Shown here: positions 32,665 through 41,936 of the stretch, piece by piece | Numbering within the stretch: position 1 is the stretch's first letter | Layout: every line of letters starts with the position of its first letter | Notes under the pieces: generated by a model | What the model was told of the DNA's origin: nothing | What the model saw: only the letters and a program-made list of their open reading frames with translations | The model's database searches: none | Made by a program: the position numbers and the translations under genes | DNA from: Fertoeibacter niger | GTDB lineage: Bacteria > Pseudomonadota > Alphaproteobacteria > Rhodobacterales > Rhodobacteraceae | Assembly: GCF_009380135.2 (NCBI RefSeq) | Contig: NZ_WHUT02000001.1 | Location: 372,001-436,000, forward strand | DNA: 64,000 bases | Direction: 5' to 3'

Positions 32665-34434
32665 TCAGTCCTTGAATTGCAGCCGGTAAAGCTCGGCATA
32701 AAGCCCGCCGCGCGCCAGCAATTCGTCATGCGTGCCCTGATCCACGGCGCGGCCCTTGTCCATCACCACGATACTGTCAGCCTCGCGCACCGTGGCCAGC
32801 CTGTGCGCGATGACCAGCGTGGTGCGGCCCTCGCCCAGCCGGTCCAGCGCCTGCGCCACCAGCGCCTCGGATTGCGCATCCAGCGCCGAGGTCGCCTCGT
32901 CCAAGAGCAGCACCGGCGCATTGCCGATCAGCGCGCGGGCGATGGCCACCCGCTGCCGCTGCCCGCCCGACAGGCCCGACCCGCGCGGCCCGGCGGGCGT
33001 ATCCACCCCCTGCGGCAGGCCAGCCAGAAAGTCGCTGACATGGGCCGCGTCCAGCGCCGCCTGCAAACGGTCATCGGGCACGGCGCGGCCCAGCGTCACA
33101 TTCTCGCGGATCGTCTCGTCAAACAGCGCGGCATCCTGCGACACGACGGCGAAACAGCCGCGCAATGCCGCCAGATCCATCGCCGCAACATCCTGCCCGG
33201 CCAGCGTGATCGCGCCCGAGGCCGGTTCCGCCAGTCCGGTCAGCAGGTGAAACACCGTGCTTTTGCCCGCGCCCGAGGCACCCACCAGCGCTGTCATCCG
33301 CCCCGCCCGGGCGGTAAAGTTCAGCCCCTGCAACACCGGCTGGTCGCCATAGGCGAAATGCACGTCGCGCAGCGTGATTTCGGGCGCGGTGGCGGGCGGT
33401 GCTGCGGTCGCCACGCCGCGTATGACAGCGGGCGCCATGTCGAACACGCGGTAGATGCGTTCAAGGCTGGCCGCCGCCACTTGCCAGAAGCCCGCCAGAT
33501 CGCCCAAGCGGCGCAGGGGCTGGAAGGTCAGCGCCATGGACGTGAAAAACGCCATGAACTCGCCCGTCGTGCGTTCGCCGCTGGCAATCTCGCGCCCGCC
33601 CAGCAGCAGCACGGTGAAAAACCCGATGCCGGTGATGATGTCGATCAGCGCGGGCATGGTGGCGCGGCCCATCATGGTTCGGGTTTCGGCGCGCACGATC
33701 AGCCCCACGATGCGGCGGAAACGGTCGGTCTGGTAATCCTCCATCCGGTTCAGCTTGATCGCCTGAATGCCGTGGAAAATCTCGTCCAGCCGTGTGGCGC
33801 GCAGGCCCGCCTGAATGCGCATCTGGTCGGTCTTGCGCCGGATATAGCGTTGCACCACCAGCGCGGGCAGGATCAGCAGCGGCGCACCGATCAGGGCGGC
33901 AAGGCACCACACGGGGTCGATCGACAGCGCCACCGCAAACAGCGCCAGCAGCGAAATGGCATCGCGCCCCACGCCGGTTATCAGGGTGGACCACACGCCC
34001 TGCACCGCAATCGTATCGCCCTGCACCCGTTCCATCAGCGCGCCGGGCGGGTTTTGCTGAAAGAATGCCTGATCCAGCGTCAGGATATGGCGCAAGAGAT
34101 CGGTCTGCATGGTGGTGGAGCTTTTCTGCGCAATCGCCGTCAGCAAGGACTTCGACGCAACCGAAGTTATGGCGCGGATCAGGAACAGCCCCAAGATGCC
34201 AAAGCCCACCCAGATCAGCCAGCCTTCGCCGCCGGGCGCGAACACCCGGTCAAACAGCGGCTGGATCAGATAGCTGAGCGCGCCCAATGTGCTGCCCTCG
34301 ATCACCATCAGGCCAAAGGCCAGCGCCATCAGGCCGGTATAGCCGTGCAGATAGCCCTGCCACATCCGCCCAAGCAGGCGGCGCGAGGCATAGCGCGGGT
34401 CTTTGCCGGTGGCAGCGTTCAGTGAGGCGGACAT
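32665..34434 (-). CDS. ABC transporter, MsbA-like fused permease/ATPase
   Basis: A 589-residue half-transporter. Six membrane helices lie in about residues 25-320, followed by the ATPase with Walker A G-A-S-G-A-G-K-S-T, signature L-S-G-G-Q-R-Q-R-V-A and Walker B V-L-L-L-D-E-A-T-S. The helix arrangement and the E-I-F-H-G-I-Q-A-I-K-L coupling region resemble lipid flippases of the MsbA group. It could flip lipid A core or another lipid; the substrate is not fixed by the sequence. The ATG before S-A-S-L-N is preferred; a TTG seven codons upstream is possible. Confidence 0.9.
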   Translation of the reverse strand: MSASLNAATGKDPRYASRRLLGRMWQGYLHGYTGLMALAFGLMVIEGSTLGALSYLIQPLFDRVFAPGGEGWLIWVGFGILGLFLIRAITSVASKSLLTAIAQKSSTTMQTDLLRHILTLDQAFFQQNPPGALMERVQGDTIAVQGVWSTLITGVGRDAISLLALFAVALSIDPVWCLAALIGAPLLILPALVVQRYIRRKTDQMRIQAGLRATRLDEIFHGIQAIKLNRMEDYQTDRFRRIVGLIVRAETRTMMGRATMPALIDIITGIGFFTVLLLGGREIASGERTTGEFMAFFTSMALTFQPLRRLGDLAGFWQVAAASLERIYRVFDMAPAVIRGVATAAPPATAPEITLRDVHFAYGDQPVLQGLNFTARAGRMTALVGASGAGKSTVFHLLTGLAEPASGAITLAGQDVAAMDLAALRGCFAVVSQDAALFDETIRENVTLGRAVPDDRLQAALDAAHVSDFLAGLPQGVDTPAGPRGSGLSGGQRQRVAIARALIGNAPVLLLDEATSALDAQSEALVAQALDRLGEGRTTLVIAHRLATVREADSIVVMDKGRAVDQGTHDELLARGGLYAELYRLQFKD

Positions 34435-34591
34435 GGCCGAGGGGGTGGGGGGCAAGGGCGGGGCCTTGTGTCAGGTGCGTTGCCTGCGGGTCTATCCCGA
34501 AACCGGCGGCAAGGGCAAGGCGCGGTGCTGCGCGGTTCCTTGACCTTGCCGGGGGCGGGGCGTAGCCAAGACAGGCCATTCAGCGGAGAAG

Positions 34592-35800
34592 ATGATGAGC
34601 CTTGCCCACGGCCGCCCCTACCTTGCCATTCCCGGCCCCTCGACCATGCCTGACCGGGTGCTGGCGGCCATGCACCGCGCGGCACCCAACATCTATGAGG
34701 GCGAGCTGCATGCCATGGTGGCCTCGATCTGGACCGACCTGAAGGCGGTGGCGCGCACGGCGCAGCATGTGGCGCTGTATATCGGCAACGGCCATGCGGC
34801 GTGGGAGGCGGCAAATGCCAATCTGTTCAGCCGTGGCGATGCCGCGCTGGTGCTGGCCACCGGCAATTTCGGCATCGGCTGGGCCAATTCGGCGCGCGCC
34901 GTGGGGGTTGATGTGACGGTGCTGGATTTCGGCAAATCGTCGCCCGTCGATCTGGGGCAGCTGGAACAGGCGCTGCGGGCGGATGCAGCGCACCGGCTCA
35001 AGGCGGTGCTGTTGACCCATGTGGATACCGCCAGTTCCATCCGCAACGATGTGGCCGCGGTGCGCGCGGTGCTGGATGCGGTGGGCCACCCGGCGCTGCT
35101 CGCGGTGGATTGCATCGCGTCGCTGGGCTGTGATGAATACCGCATGGATGCCTGGGGCGTCGATGTGACGGTGGCCGCCAGCCAGAAGGGGCTGATGGTG
35201 CCGCCCGGTCTGGGCTTTGTGTGGTATTCCGACAAGGCGCTGGAACGCTGCAAAGGGTCAAATCTGCGCACCCCCTATTGGGATTGGACGCCCCGCGCCT
35301 TCGGCACTGAATTCTGGCAGTATTTCTGTGGCACCGCGCCCACGCATCACCTGTTCGGCCTGCGCGAGTCGCTGAACATGATCGCCGAGGAAGGGCTGGA
35401 AAACGTCTGGGCCCGGCATGAGGTGCTGGCGGGTGCGGTCTGGGCCGCGTTTGACGCGTGGGCCATGGGCAATCCGGCCATCGGGCTGAACGTGGCCGAT
35501 CCGGCTTTTCGGGGCCGGTCGGTGACGGCGGCGCGCTTTGGTGCCCCGCATGCCACGCGCCTGCGGCAATGGACGGAACACAAGGCGGGCGTCACGCTGG
35601 GCATCGGTCTGGGCATGGCGGCAAGTGACGATCCGGCCTATCACGGCTTTCTGCGGGTGGCGCATATGGGCCATGTGAACGCCCATATGACGCTGGGCGC
35701 GCTGGCGGTGATGGAGGCGGGTCTGGTGGCGCTGGACATTCCGCATGGGCCGGGCGCCTTGGCGGCGGCGGCGCGGGTGGTGGGGCAGGGCGCGCGTTAA
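34592..35800 (+). CDS. Class V aminotransferase (serine/alanine-glyoxylate type)
   Basis: A 402-residue PLP enzyme. The N terminus P-Y-L-A-I-P-G-P-S-T-M-P-D-R-V and the S-Q-K-G-L-M-V-P-P-G-L segment, whose lysine binds PLP, are typical of SgaA/alanine-glyoxylate aminotransferases. V-D-C-I-A-S-L-G-C-D-E supplies the aspartate that contacts the pyridine ring. It would convert glyoxylate to glycine with serine or alanine as donor, but aspartate-type or 2-aminoethylphosphonate-type specificities occur in the same fold. AGAAG precedes a double ATG. It is monocistronic and convergent with the sensor kinase. Confidence 0.87.
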   Translation: MMSLAHGRPYLAIPGPSTMPDRVLAAMHRAAPNIYEGELHAMVASIWTDLKAVARTAQHVALYIGNGHAAWEAANANLFSRGDAALVLATGNFGIGWANSARAVGVDVTVLDFGKSSPVDLGQLEQALRADAAHRLKAVLLTHVDTASSIRNDVAAVRAVLDAVGHPALLAVDCIASLGCDEYRMDAWGVDVTVAASQKGLMVPPGLGFVWYSDKALERCKGSNLRTPYWDWTPRAFGTEFWQYFCGTAPTHHLFGLRESLNMIAEEGLENVWARHEVLAGAVWAAFDAWAMGNPAIGLNVADPAFRGRSVTAARFGAPHATRLRQWTEHKAGVTLGIGLGMAASDDPAYHGFLRVAHMGHVNAHMTLGALAVMEAGLVALDIPHGPGALAAAARVVGQGAR

Positions 35801-35807
35801 GCCGCGC

Positions 35808-37670
35808 TCAGATCAGGTCGCGCAGCGCAGGGCCCCGCGCCGCACCGGGCCCGGCAAAACCGGCCTCTGTCGGCATCAGCCCTTCCAGCAGGCCGCGCAG
35901 CGCGGGCAGGCGGATCGGCTTGGCCAGATGCGTCTCGAACCCGGAGGCAAGGTAATGCGCCACATCCTCGGCCATCACATTGGCCGTCACCGCCACGGCG
36001 CGCGCCGGGCTGCGCCGTTGCGCGGTCTCGACCCCCCGGATCAGATGCAGCGTTTCCAGCCCCGACAGGCCGGGCATGGATATGTCGAACAGATAGACAT
36101 CGAACGCCGCCGCCGTGGCTGCCGCCACCGCCGCCTGCCCATCCTCGACAATCACCGGGTCGATGCCCATCGGGCGCAGCATCTTTTCCAGCACCAGCCG
36201 GTTGGTGCGGCTGTCATCGGCGCACAGCACCCTGAGCCGCGCCAGATCGGCGGGTGCTGCGGGCAGGTCCAGCACCACTGGCTGCGCGGGCGCGGCCACC
36301 CGTTCCAGCGGCAGCGCCACGGCAAAGCGGGTGCCCACCCCCGGCGCGCTGGCGGCGCTTATCGTGCCGCCCATCAGCGTCACCAGCCGGTGCGTGATCG
36401 CCATGCCCAGCCCGGTGCCGCCAAAGCGCCGGGTGATGTCGCTGTCGGCCTGCATGAATTCCTGAAACAGCGCGGTGATCTGCGCCTCGGTCATGCCGAT
36501 GCCGGTATCGGTGATCTCGAACAGCAGCCCGCCGCTTGCCGGGGCCGACAGTGACAGACTGACCGCGCCACCCGGGCTGAATTTCACCGCGTTGCCCAGT
36601 ATGTTATGCACGATCTGGCTGATGCGGTGCGGGTCGCCCGACCAGTGACCCGCCGTTTCCGGCGCCTCGGCCATGGTCAGCGTCACGCCGCCCGCCCGGC
36701 ACTGTGGCCCGAACGAGGTGGCGATCTGGCGCAGCAGGGCACCCGGTGCAAAGGGCACGCTTTCGGTTCTGACGGCGCCCGCCTCCAGCTTGGCCATGTC
36801 GAGCACGTCGTTCAGGATATGCACCAGCAAGGTGCCCGAGGTTTGAATCTGCGCCACCGTCTCGCGCGCCGCGCGGTCGGTCAGGTCGGCGGCCAGCACA
36901 TCCACCAGCCCCAGAACGCCGTTCAGCGGTGTGCGGATCTCATGGCTCATATGCGCCAGAAACCGGGTGCGGGCGCGGGCCAGATCCTGCGCCTGCTGGC
37001 GTTCGCGCGCCAGCGACCGGTTCAGCCGCGCCGCCCTGAGCGCGATCAGCGCAAAGGCCCATTGCAGCGCCGAAAACGCCAGCACAAAGGCGATGACGGC
37101 GGATGAGGTGATCAGGACCGCATCCGGCATGCCCAGCGCCACCGCCAACAGCCGCAGGCTGTAACCCAGGGCAATCACGAAAAACGGCAGCGTCACCAGC
37201 ACCGACAATTCGACGCCGAACGACCGGACGGCGGGCCACAGCAGCCGCGCCATCACCAGCGCCATCACCCCGTTGATGGCCGAGGATGTGACGAACAGCG
37301 GCAGCGCCGTTTCCGCCAGCAGGGCCACGCTTGCCTGCCCCAGCAGCACGGCCGTGCTGAACCAGCTGAACAGCCGCAGGCGCGGGGCCAGCCCCAGACC
37401 GCTTTGCAGCCCACAGAACCCGGCGACAATGCCCAGATGCGCCCCGCCCAGCACCAGAAACGCGCTCAGCGCGAAGGGCAATTGCAAGTGCAGCATCATC
37501 CCCGCCGCCGCCAGCAGCAACAGCACGTTGCCGCCAACCAGCCACAGCATGCCCCGCTCGAAGGCGGCGTCACCGCTGCGGCGGCGTGACAGCAGGCAGA
37601 TCACCAGCGCAAAGGCCACCATGGCGGCAGCCACCACGACGATGACACTGATTTCAACGGCGGTGTTCAC
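35808..37670 (-). CDS. Hybrid sensor histidine kinase with receiver domain
   Basis: A 620-residue membrane kinase with a GTG start. About six to seven membrane helices (residues 5-215) form a sensor with no recognisable extracytoplasmic domain. A short linker leads to HisKA with H in A-H-M-S-H-E-I-R-T-P-L-N-G, then HATPase with N-I-L-G-N-A-V-K-F and D-T-G-I-G-M, G-G-T-G-L-G-M. The C-terminal receiver has the phospho-acceptor D in Y-L-F-D-I-S-M-P-G. The layout resembles LuxQ/BarA-type kinases lacking the Hpt. No separate response regulator or Hpt gene is adjacent, so the output partner lies elsewhere. Confidence 0.9.
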   Translation of the reverse strand: MNTAVEISVIVVVAAAMVAFALVICLLSRRRSGDAAFERGMLWLVGGNVLLLLAAAGMMLHLQLPFALSAFLVLGGAHLGIVAGFCGLQSGLGLAPRLRLFSWFSTAVLLGQASVALLAETALPLFVTSSAINGVMALVMARLLWPAVRSFGVELSVLVTLPFFVIALGYSLRLLAVALGMPDAVLITSSAVIAFVLAFSALQWAFALIALRAARLNRSLARERQQAQDLARARTRFLAHMSHEIRTPLNGVLGLVDVLAADLTDRAARETVAQIQTSGTLLVHILNDVLDMAKLEAGAVRTESVPFAPGALLRQIATSFGPQCRAGGVTLTMAEAPETAGHWSGDPHRISQIVHNILGNAVKFSPGGAVSLSLSAPASGGLLFEITDTGIGMTEAQITALFQEFMQADSDITRRFGGTGLGMAITHRLVTLMGGTISAASAPGVGTRFAVALPLERVAAPAQPVVLDLPAAPADLARLRVLCADDSRTNRLVLEKMLRPMGIDPVIVEDGQAAVAAATAAAFDVYLFDISMPGLSGLETLHLIRGVETAQRRSPARAVAVTANVMAEDVAHYLASGFETHLAKPIRLPALRGLLEGLMPTEAGFAGPGAARGPALRDLI

Positions 37671-37780
37671 GTCTGGCTACCTTCGGCCAAGGGGAACAGT
37701 CAGGGTGCTTGACCCGCTGCATGTCTGTCACCTTGCCGGATAACACCAGAAAGAACCATGGGAAAAAGCCGCAGCACGGC

Positions 37781-37855
37781 GAAGCCTGTCGCCGCGCCGA
37801 CCTGCGCCGTGCCAACCTGCGCCGCGCCGACCTGAGCCGTTCCAGCCTGCGCCGT
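37781..37855. repeat. 15-bp tandem repeats encoding pentapeptide-like units
   Basis: Five 15-bp units (the first degenerate) read GCCGACCTGCGCCGT with small changes. On the plus strand one frame gives the units A-D-L-R-R, A-N-L-R-R, A-D-L-S-R, S-S-L-R-R, the pattern of pentapeptide-repeat proteins. The frame then runs antisense through the DUF305 gene, so a real protein is doubtful. It may be a remnant or a repeat expanded by slippage. Confidence 0.6.
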
Positions 37856-37864
37856 GCCCTGGCG

Positions 37865-38224
37865 CTACTGGCCCTGTCTTGCCAGCCAGCCTTTCATGAA
37901 GGCGATCTCGGCCTCCTGCGCTGCGATCACGGCATTTGCCAGCGCGCGCACCTCGGGGTCGGTGCCATAAGCCAGCACGATGCGCGCCATGTCGACCGCG
38001 CCCTGATGATGCGGGATCATCCCCGTGATGAAATCGACATCGGCATTGCCGGTAAAGGGTATGTCCATCGCTGAGTGCATCGCCGCATTGGCCGCGCGGA
38101 AGGCGGCGGTGGCGGGTGTCGCATCGGATGAGTGCGCAGCATGGCCGGAATGGTCCATGGTTTCGGCAAGGGCGGGCAGGGCAAGCAGCAAGGCGACGGG
38201 CACGGCAAGCAGGGGGCGGGGCAT
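37865..38224 (-). CDS. DUF305 family exported protein
   Basis: A 119-residue protein with a signal peptide (to A-L-A, about residue 20). The mature part is rich in His and Met: [11 protein letters not shown] and the DUF305 core [17 protein letters not shown]. The H-H-Q motif and histidine cluster suggest metal, probably copper, binding in the periplasm. AGGAAAGGA lies just upstream of the start. No copper-resistance genes are adjacent. The 15-bp repeats adjoin its stop codon. Confidence 0.9.
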   Translation of the reverse strand: MPRPLLAVPVALLLALPALAETMDHSGHAAHSSDATPATAAFRAANAAMHSAMDIPFTGNADVDFITGMIPHHQGAVDMARIVLAYGTDPEVRALANAVIAAQEAEIAFMKGWLARQGQ

Positions 38225-38453
38225 GGCAGATCCTTTCCTGTGTTCGGACCCCGATGCAGGATTCCCGCCACCGGAAGGCAAGTCACGACCGCGTGACGCA
38301 AGGCGCTGTGCCTTTCGCGCTGATCGCAACCCGGCCCGCCTGGGGACGGCGCGGGCCGCCGCTGCCTGAAATCCGGGCAGAAACCGCGAATGTGTTGCCA
38401 TTGCTGCGGCATTCCCCCTTCACCCCGGCGCGGGATGGGCCTATCTTTGCACC

Positions 38454-39266
38454 ATGCATACCCCAGTTGGCCCGGCCATGCCCCGTTCCGCCCCCCGCCG
38501 CCCCGTCGTCGGCATCATCGGCAACATGACGCTGCTGAACGAATCCTACCCGGTGCACGCCGGGGGCACGATGAATTCCGAAGCGGTGGCCGAAGCTGCG
38601 GGCTGCCTGCCCGTCATCATTCCCACCGACCCGCGCTATGTGACGGTCGAGGAACTGTTGTGCATGTGTGACGGGTTCCTTCTGACCGGCGGGCGGCCCA
38701 ATGTGCACCCGTCGGAATATGGCGAGGATGAAACCCCCGCGCATGGCACATTCGACCGCTGCCGCGATGCCATCACCCTGCCCTTGATCCGCGCCTGTGT
38801 GGAACGTGGCCAGCCCTTTCTGGGCATCTGCCGCGGGTTTCAGGAGGTGAATGTGGCGATGGGCGGCACGCTTTACCCCGAGATCCGCGACCTGCCGGGG
38901 CGGATGAACCACCGCATGCCCCCCGACGGCACGATCGAGGAGAAATTCGCCCTGCGCCACCCGGTGCGGTTTACCCCCGGCGGGGTGTTTCACCGGCTGA
39001 TGGGCGCGGATGAGGTGATGACCAACACGCTGCACGGGCAAGGCATCAACCGCCCCGGCAGCCGTGTGGTGATCGACGGGCAGGCCCCCGACGGCACGCC
39101 CGAGGCGATCTATATCGAAGGGGCGCCGGGCTTTACCCTGTCGGTGCAATGGCACCCGGAATGGAACGCGGCGGCAGACCCGGTATCGCGCCCGCTGTTT
39201 CAGGCATTCGGGGCGGCGGTGCGGGCCTATGCCGCCGGTGACGCCGGGCTGCGCCGCTCGGCGTGA
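38454..39266 (+). CDS. Gamma-glutamyl-gamma-aminobutyrate hydrolase family (PuuD-like, class I GATase)
   Basis: A 270-residue class I glutamine-amidotransferase-type hydrolase (peptidase C26). The nucleophile cysteine is in F-L-G-I-C-R-G-F-Q, and the catalytic histidine and glutamate are in Q-W-H-P-E-W. G-F-L-L-T-G-G-R-P-N-V-H-P is the oxyanion strand region. It would release GABA or a related amine from a gamma-glutamyl conjugate. The true start may be the ATG eight codons in. No other puu genes adjoin it, so the natural substrate is open. Confidence 0.88.
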   Translation: MHTPVGPAMPRSAPRRPVVGIIGNMTLLNESYPVHAGGTMNSEAVAEAAGCLPVIIPTDPRYVTVEELLCMCDGFLLTGGRPNVHPSEYGEDETPAHGTFDRCRDAITLPLIRACVERGQPFLGICRGFQEVNVAMGGTLYPEIRDLPGRMNHRMPPDGTIEEKFALRHPVRFTPGGVFHRLMGADEVMTNTLHGQGINRPGSRVVIDGQAPDGTPEAIYIEGAPGFTLSVQWHPEWNAAADPVSRPLFQAFGAAVRAYAAGDAGLRRSA

Positions 39267-39310
39267 TCGTTGGGCGATCCCGAACAGCGTGAAACGTCTG
39301 TTGCAAAAGC

Positions 39311-39338
39311 AAAAGGACGGCCCGCAGGCCGTCCTTTT
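39311..39338. terminator. Strong bidirectional terminator
   Basis: A 12-bp stem AAAAGGACGGCC/GGCCGTCCTTTT with a 4-base loop and T tracts in both directions separates the PuuD-like gene and the convergent L,D-transpeptidase gene. Confidence 0.92.
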
Positions 39339-39360
39339 TTTCATGGCTATGGCCCGCGCC

Positions 39361-40236
39361 TTATTCCGGCTGCGTGGCCGGGGCCTGCAACGAGGGCGGC
39401 ACCTGACCCAGCAGCACCGGGTTGAAACTGGGCAGCGGCGTGACCACGGCGGGCGTCACCGGGGCCGGGGTGGCCGGGGCCACGGCGGGCACGACGGCCG
39501 CCGGTTTCGGCTTTTTCGGCGCGGGCGGCGGCAGGCTGAGCCCGGTAGGCTTCGTGCCCGCAGCGGTCAGCACGATCACCTTGGCATTGGGCTGCACCCG
39601 GTTATACAGATCCACCACATCCTGATTGATCATGCGGATGCAGCCGGACGAGGCATTGCGCCCGATCGACTGCCATTCCGGCGTGCCATGGATGCGGTAG
39701 CCGTAATCCACGCCATTGGTGGTCAGATAGATTGCACGTGCGCCCAGCGGGTTGGTCGGCCCCCCCGGCTGGCCCTTTTCCCATTTCACCAGTTTCGGAT
39801 CACGCTCGATCATCTCGGGCGGCGGGGTCCAGGTGGGCCAGGGCCGCTTGTTCGTCACCAGCGCCTCGCCCGACCATTCAAACCCGGCGCGGCCCACCGA
39901 AATGCCATAACGGATGGCGCTGCGTTCGTCCTGCACCAGATAGAGCAGGCGCGAGGCCGGGTCGATGATGATGGTGCCGGGCACTTCTTCGGACGGGTAG
40001 GGCACGACCTGGCGCTGGAATGTGGCGGGCACCTGCTCGACCGGGATCGCAGGCAGGGAATAGCTGCCATCGGCCCGGGCCACATAGGCATCGGGGAACA
40101 TTACCGGCTCTACCGGCTTGGTCGCCGTCATCGCCGTCAGTTCCGGCGGCAGGCAGCCCCCCAGCACGGCCATCATGGCCAGCGCCGACATACACCGTGT
40201 CACAATCCCGAAACGCATTCTGCTCTGCTCCGTCAT
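39361..40236 (-). CDS. L,D-transpeptidase lipoprotein (ErfK/YbiS/YcfS/YnhG type)
   Basis: A 291-residue protein. A lipobox L-G-G-C follows the hydrophobic stretch near residue 28, so it is probably a lipoprotein. The YkuD domain (about 80-230) has the catalytic C in S-S-G-C-I-R-M and the H in Y-R-I-H-G-T-P-E. It could crosslink peptidoglycan or attach proteins to it. A C-terminal 60-residue tail is rich in P, A and V (P-P-P-A-P-K-K-P-K-P), probably spanning the periplasm. The start is either of two ATGs six codons apart. Confidence 0.92.
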   Translation of the reverse strand: MTEQSRMRFGIVTRCMSALAMMAVLGGCLPPELTAMTATKPVEPVMFPDAYVARADGSYSLPAIPVEQVPATFQRQVVPYPSEEVPGTIIIDPASRLLYLVQDERSAIRYGISVGRAGFEWSGEALVTNKRPWPTWTPPPEMIERDPKLVKWEKGQPGGPTNPLGARAIYLTTNGVDYGYRIHGTPEWQSIGRNASSGCIRMINQDVVDLYNRVQPNAKVIVLTAAGTKPTGLSLPPPAPKKPKPAAVVPAVAPATPAPVTPAVVTPLPSFNPVLLGQVPPSLQAPATQPE

Positions 40237-40347
40237 GCCCCGGGGCTGCCCCGCCCCTGATTGCGGTGTTATGATCCGGCGCAATGGCCAGTGAACATTC
40301 ACCTTTATCCACAGGGTAAGCGATGCGGGCAAAAGGGTCCAGAGCCT

Positions 40348-41574
40348 TCATGGCATCAGGCTTGCCATGCGGGCGGAAAGCCACACACGCAGGCCCGGGT
40401 CTTCGGTCAGGCCCAGCGCGCGGGTCAGCGCCGCCTGCGCCTCGGCCGAATGCCCCGCCCGCAGCCGGATCTCGGCCAGCAGCGCCCAGTAGGGCTGAAA
40501 ACTGTCAGCCTCCGGCCCCAGATCGGCAAGCCGCGCCATCGCCGCCAGCGGCCCGCGCCGCTCCAGCGCCACCGCCGCCGCCGCCACCGTCGCCCCGGTA
40601 GAGGGGCACAGCCGCGCCAGCGCGTCATGCAGCGTTTCCAGTGCCACATGGTTCACCCGGCCCGTGCGGCTGCGTTCGCAATGCACCGCCTGAATCGCCG
40701 CCTCGCACTGGAACCGGCCCAGTCGGCCGCGCGCCTGCGCCCGTTCGCCTGCCGCAGCCAGCGCCAGATCGGCCCGCACTATCAACGTCTTGTCCCACAG
40801 CCGCGTGTCCTGCTCGGTCAACGGCACATAGCCCGCGCGCCGTGCCCCCTCGCGCGCGCGAACATACAGCAGCTGCGCCAGCAGCGCCTGCGGCTCAGGT
40901 TCGCCCGGGGTCAGGTCGGCCAGGGTTTCGGCCAGAAACACCGCCTCTTGCGCCAGATCGGCACGGCCGGGGTCAGACCCCGGCACGCTTTCCCAGCCCA
41001 GCGCGGCGGCGGCCAGAATGCACTCCATCACCTGCCCCAGATGCGGGGCCACATCCGCCGGGTCGGGCCGTTCAAACCGCGCGCCCGCCTCGCGCAGCCG
41101 CTGCTTGGCACGGGCCAGCCGTTGCCCCATGGCAGCGGGTGACATGAGGAAAGCCGAGGCGATGCGCTCCGCCGAAAGCCCCAGCACCGCCTGCAACATC
41201 AAGGGCGTCTGGGTGGCCGGGTCAATCGCCGGATGGGTGCAGGCGAACATGAGGCCCAGCCGGTGATCGGGCCAGGCGTCAGGCTCTTCCGCCGCCTCGT
41301 CCGTCACCAGCGCCAGCGCGGGCAGGGCGCGGCTGGCTGTGGCCATGCGCGCCCGGGCCTGCCCTTGCGCGCGTTTCGCCGCCGTCATCAGCCAGGCTGC
41401 GGGCCGGTCGGGCACACCGCGCGCGGGCCACGCCTCCAGCGCCTGCCGCAGCGCCTCGGCCACCGCATCCTCGGCCCCGGCCAGATCGCGGCTGCGCGCA
41501 GCCAGCAGCGCCACCAGCCGGGCCCGGTGGCTGCGGGCGGCATCCGCCACCGCCCGCAGCGCCGCGTCACTCAT
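40348..41574 (-). CDS. ECF42-type sigma factor with TPR-like C-terminal extension
   Basis: A 408-residue protein, twice the usual ECF length. The first 170 residues contain region 2 (A-E-D-A-V-A-E-A-L-R-Q-A-L-E-A-W) and region 4 (L-G-L-S-A-E-R-I-A-S-A-F-L-M-S-P-A-A-M). The rest is a helical domain as in DUF6596, with L-L-A-E-I-R-L-R-A-G near the end. ECF42 factors lack an anti-sigma factor and lie beside DGPF/YCII genes, as here. Its start overlaps the stop of the first YCII gene (ATGA). The extension is thought to be needed for activity. Confidence 0.92.
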   Translation of the reverse strand: MSDAALRAVADAARSHRARLVALLAARSRDLAGAEDAVAEALRQALEAWPARGVPDRPAAWLMTAAKRAQGQARARMATASRALPALALVTDEAAEEPDAWPDHRLGLMFACTHPAIDPATQTPLMLQAVLGLSAERIASAFLMSPAAMGQRLARAKQRLREAGARFERPDPADVAPHLGQVMECILAAAALGWESVPGSDPGRADLAQEAVFLAETLADLTPGEPEPQALLAQLLYVRAREGARRAGYVPLTEQDTRLWDKTLIVRADLALAAAGERAQARGRLGRFQCEAAIQAVHCERSRTGRVNHVALETLHDALARLCPSTGATVAAAAVALERRGPLAAMARLADLGPEADSFQPYWALLAEIRLRAGHSAEAQAALTRALGLTEDPGLRVWLSARMASLMP

Positions 41575-41930
41575 CCCGGCATCGCCAGCACGGGCCGCAC
41601 TTCGGTAGAGCCTGAGGCTGAGGATGGCGCTTTCGCGGCCCAGTCCAGCGCGGCCTCCAGACTGTCCACTTCGATGACAAAGAACCCGCCCAACTGTTCC
41701 TTCACCTCGGCAAAGGGGCCGTCTTGCACGGTGCGGCCCTTGGGCCCCACCCGCACCGTCACGGCCCCGGCGGGCGGCAGCAGGCCCGCGCCCGACACGA
41801 ACACCCCGGCCTGTGCCAGCGTGGCGCCATAGGCCGACCAGCCCGCCCAATAGGGGCCAGCCTCGGCCGGGTCGCTGCGGCGGGCAAAATCGGCGGCAGT
41901 CTCATAGCAAAGGATCGTGTATTGCATCAT
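41571..41930 (-). CDS. YCII-related DGPF protein
   Basis: A 119-residue cytoplasmic protein of the YCII/DGPF family: Y-T-I-L-C-Y-E-T near the start and V-Q-D-G-P-F-A-E-V-K-E-Q-L-G-G-F-F in the middle, with D-G-P-F intact. Family members are the usual targets and neighbours of ECF42 factors; their reaction is unknown. The stop codon overlaps the sigma factor start. A double ATG opens the gene. It follows the exported YCII gene by seven bases. Confidence 0.92.
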   Translation of the reverse strand: MMQYTILCYETAADFARRSDPAEAGPYWAGWSAYGATLAQAGVFVSGAGLLPPAGAVTVRVGPKGRTVQDGPFAEVKEQLGGFFVIEVDSLEAALDWAAKAPSSASGSTEVRPVLAMPG

Positions 41931-41936
41931 CAGCCC

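Noticed and set aside
37781-37855. CRISPR-like array
   Set aside because: Units are contiguous without spacers and only 15 bp long; no cas genes are present.
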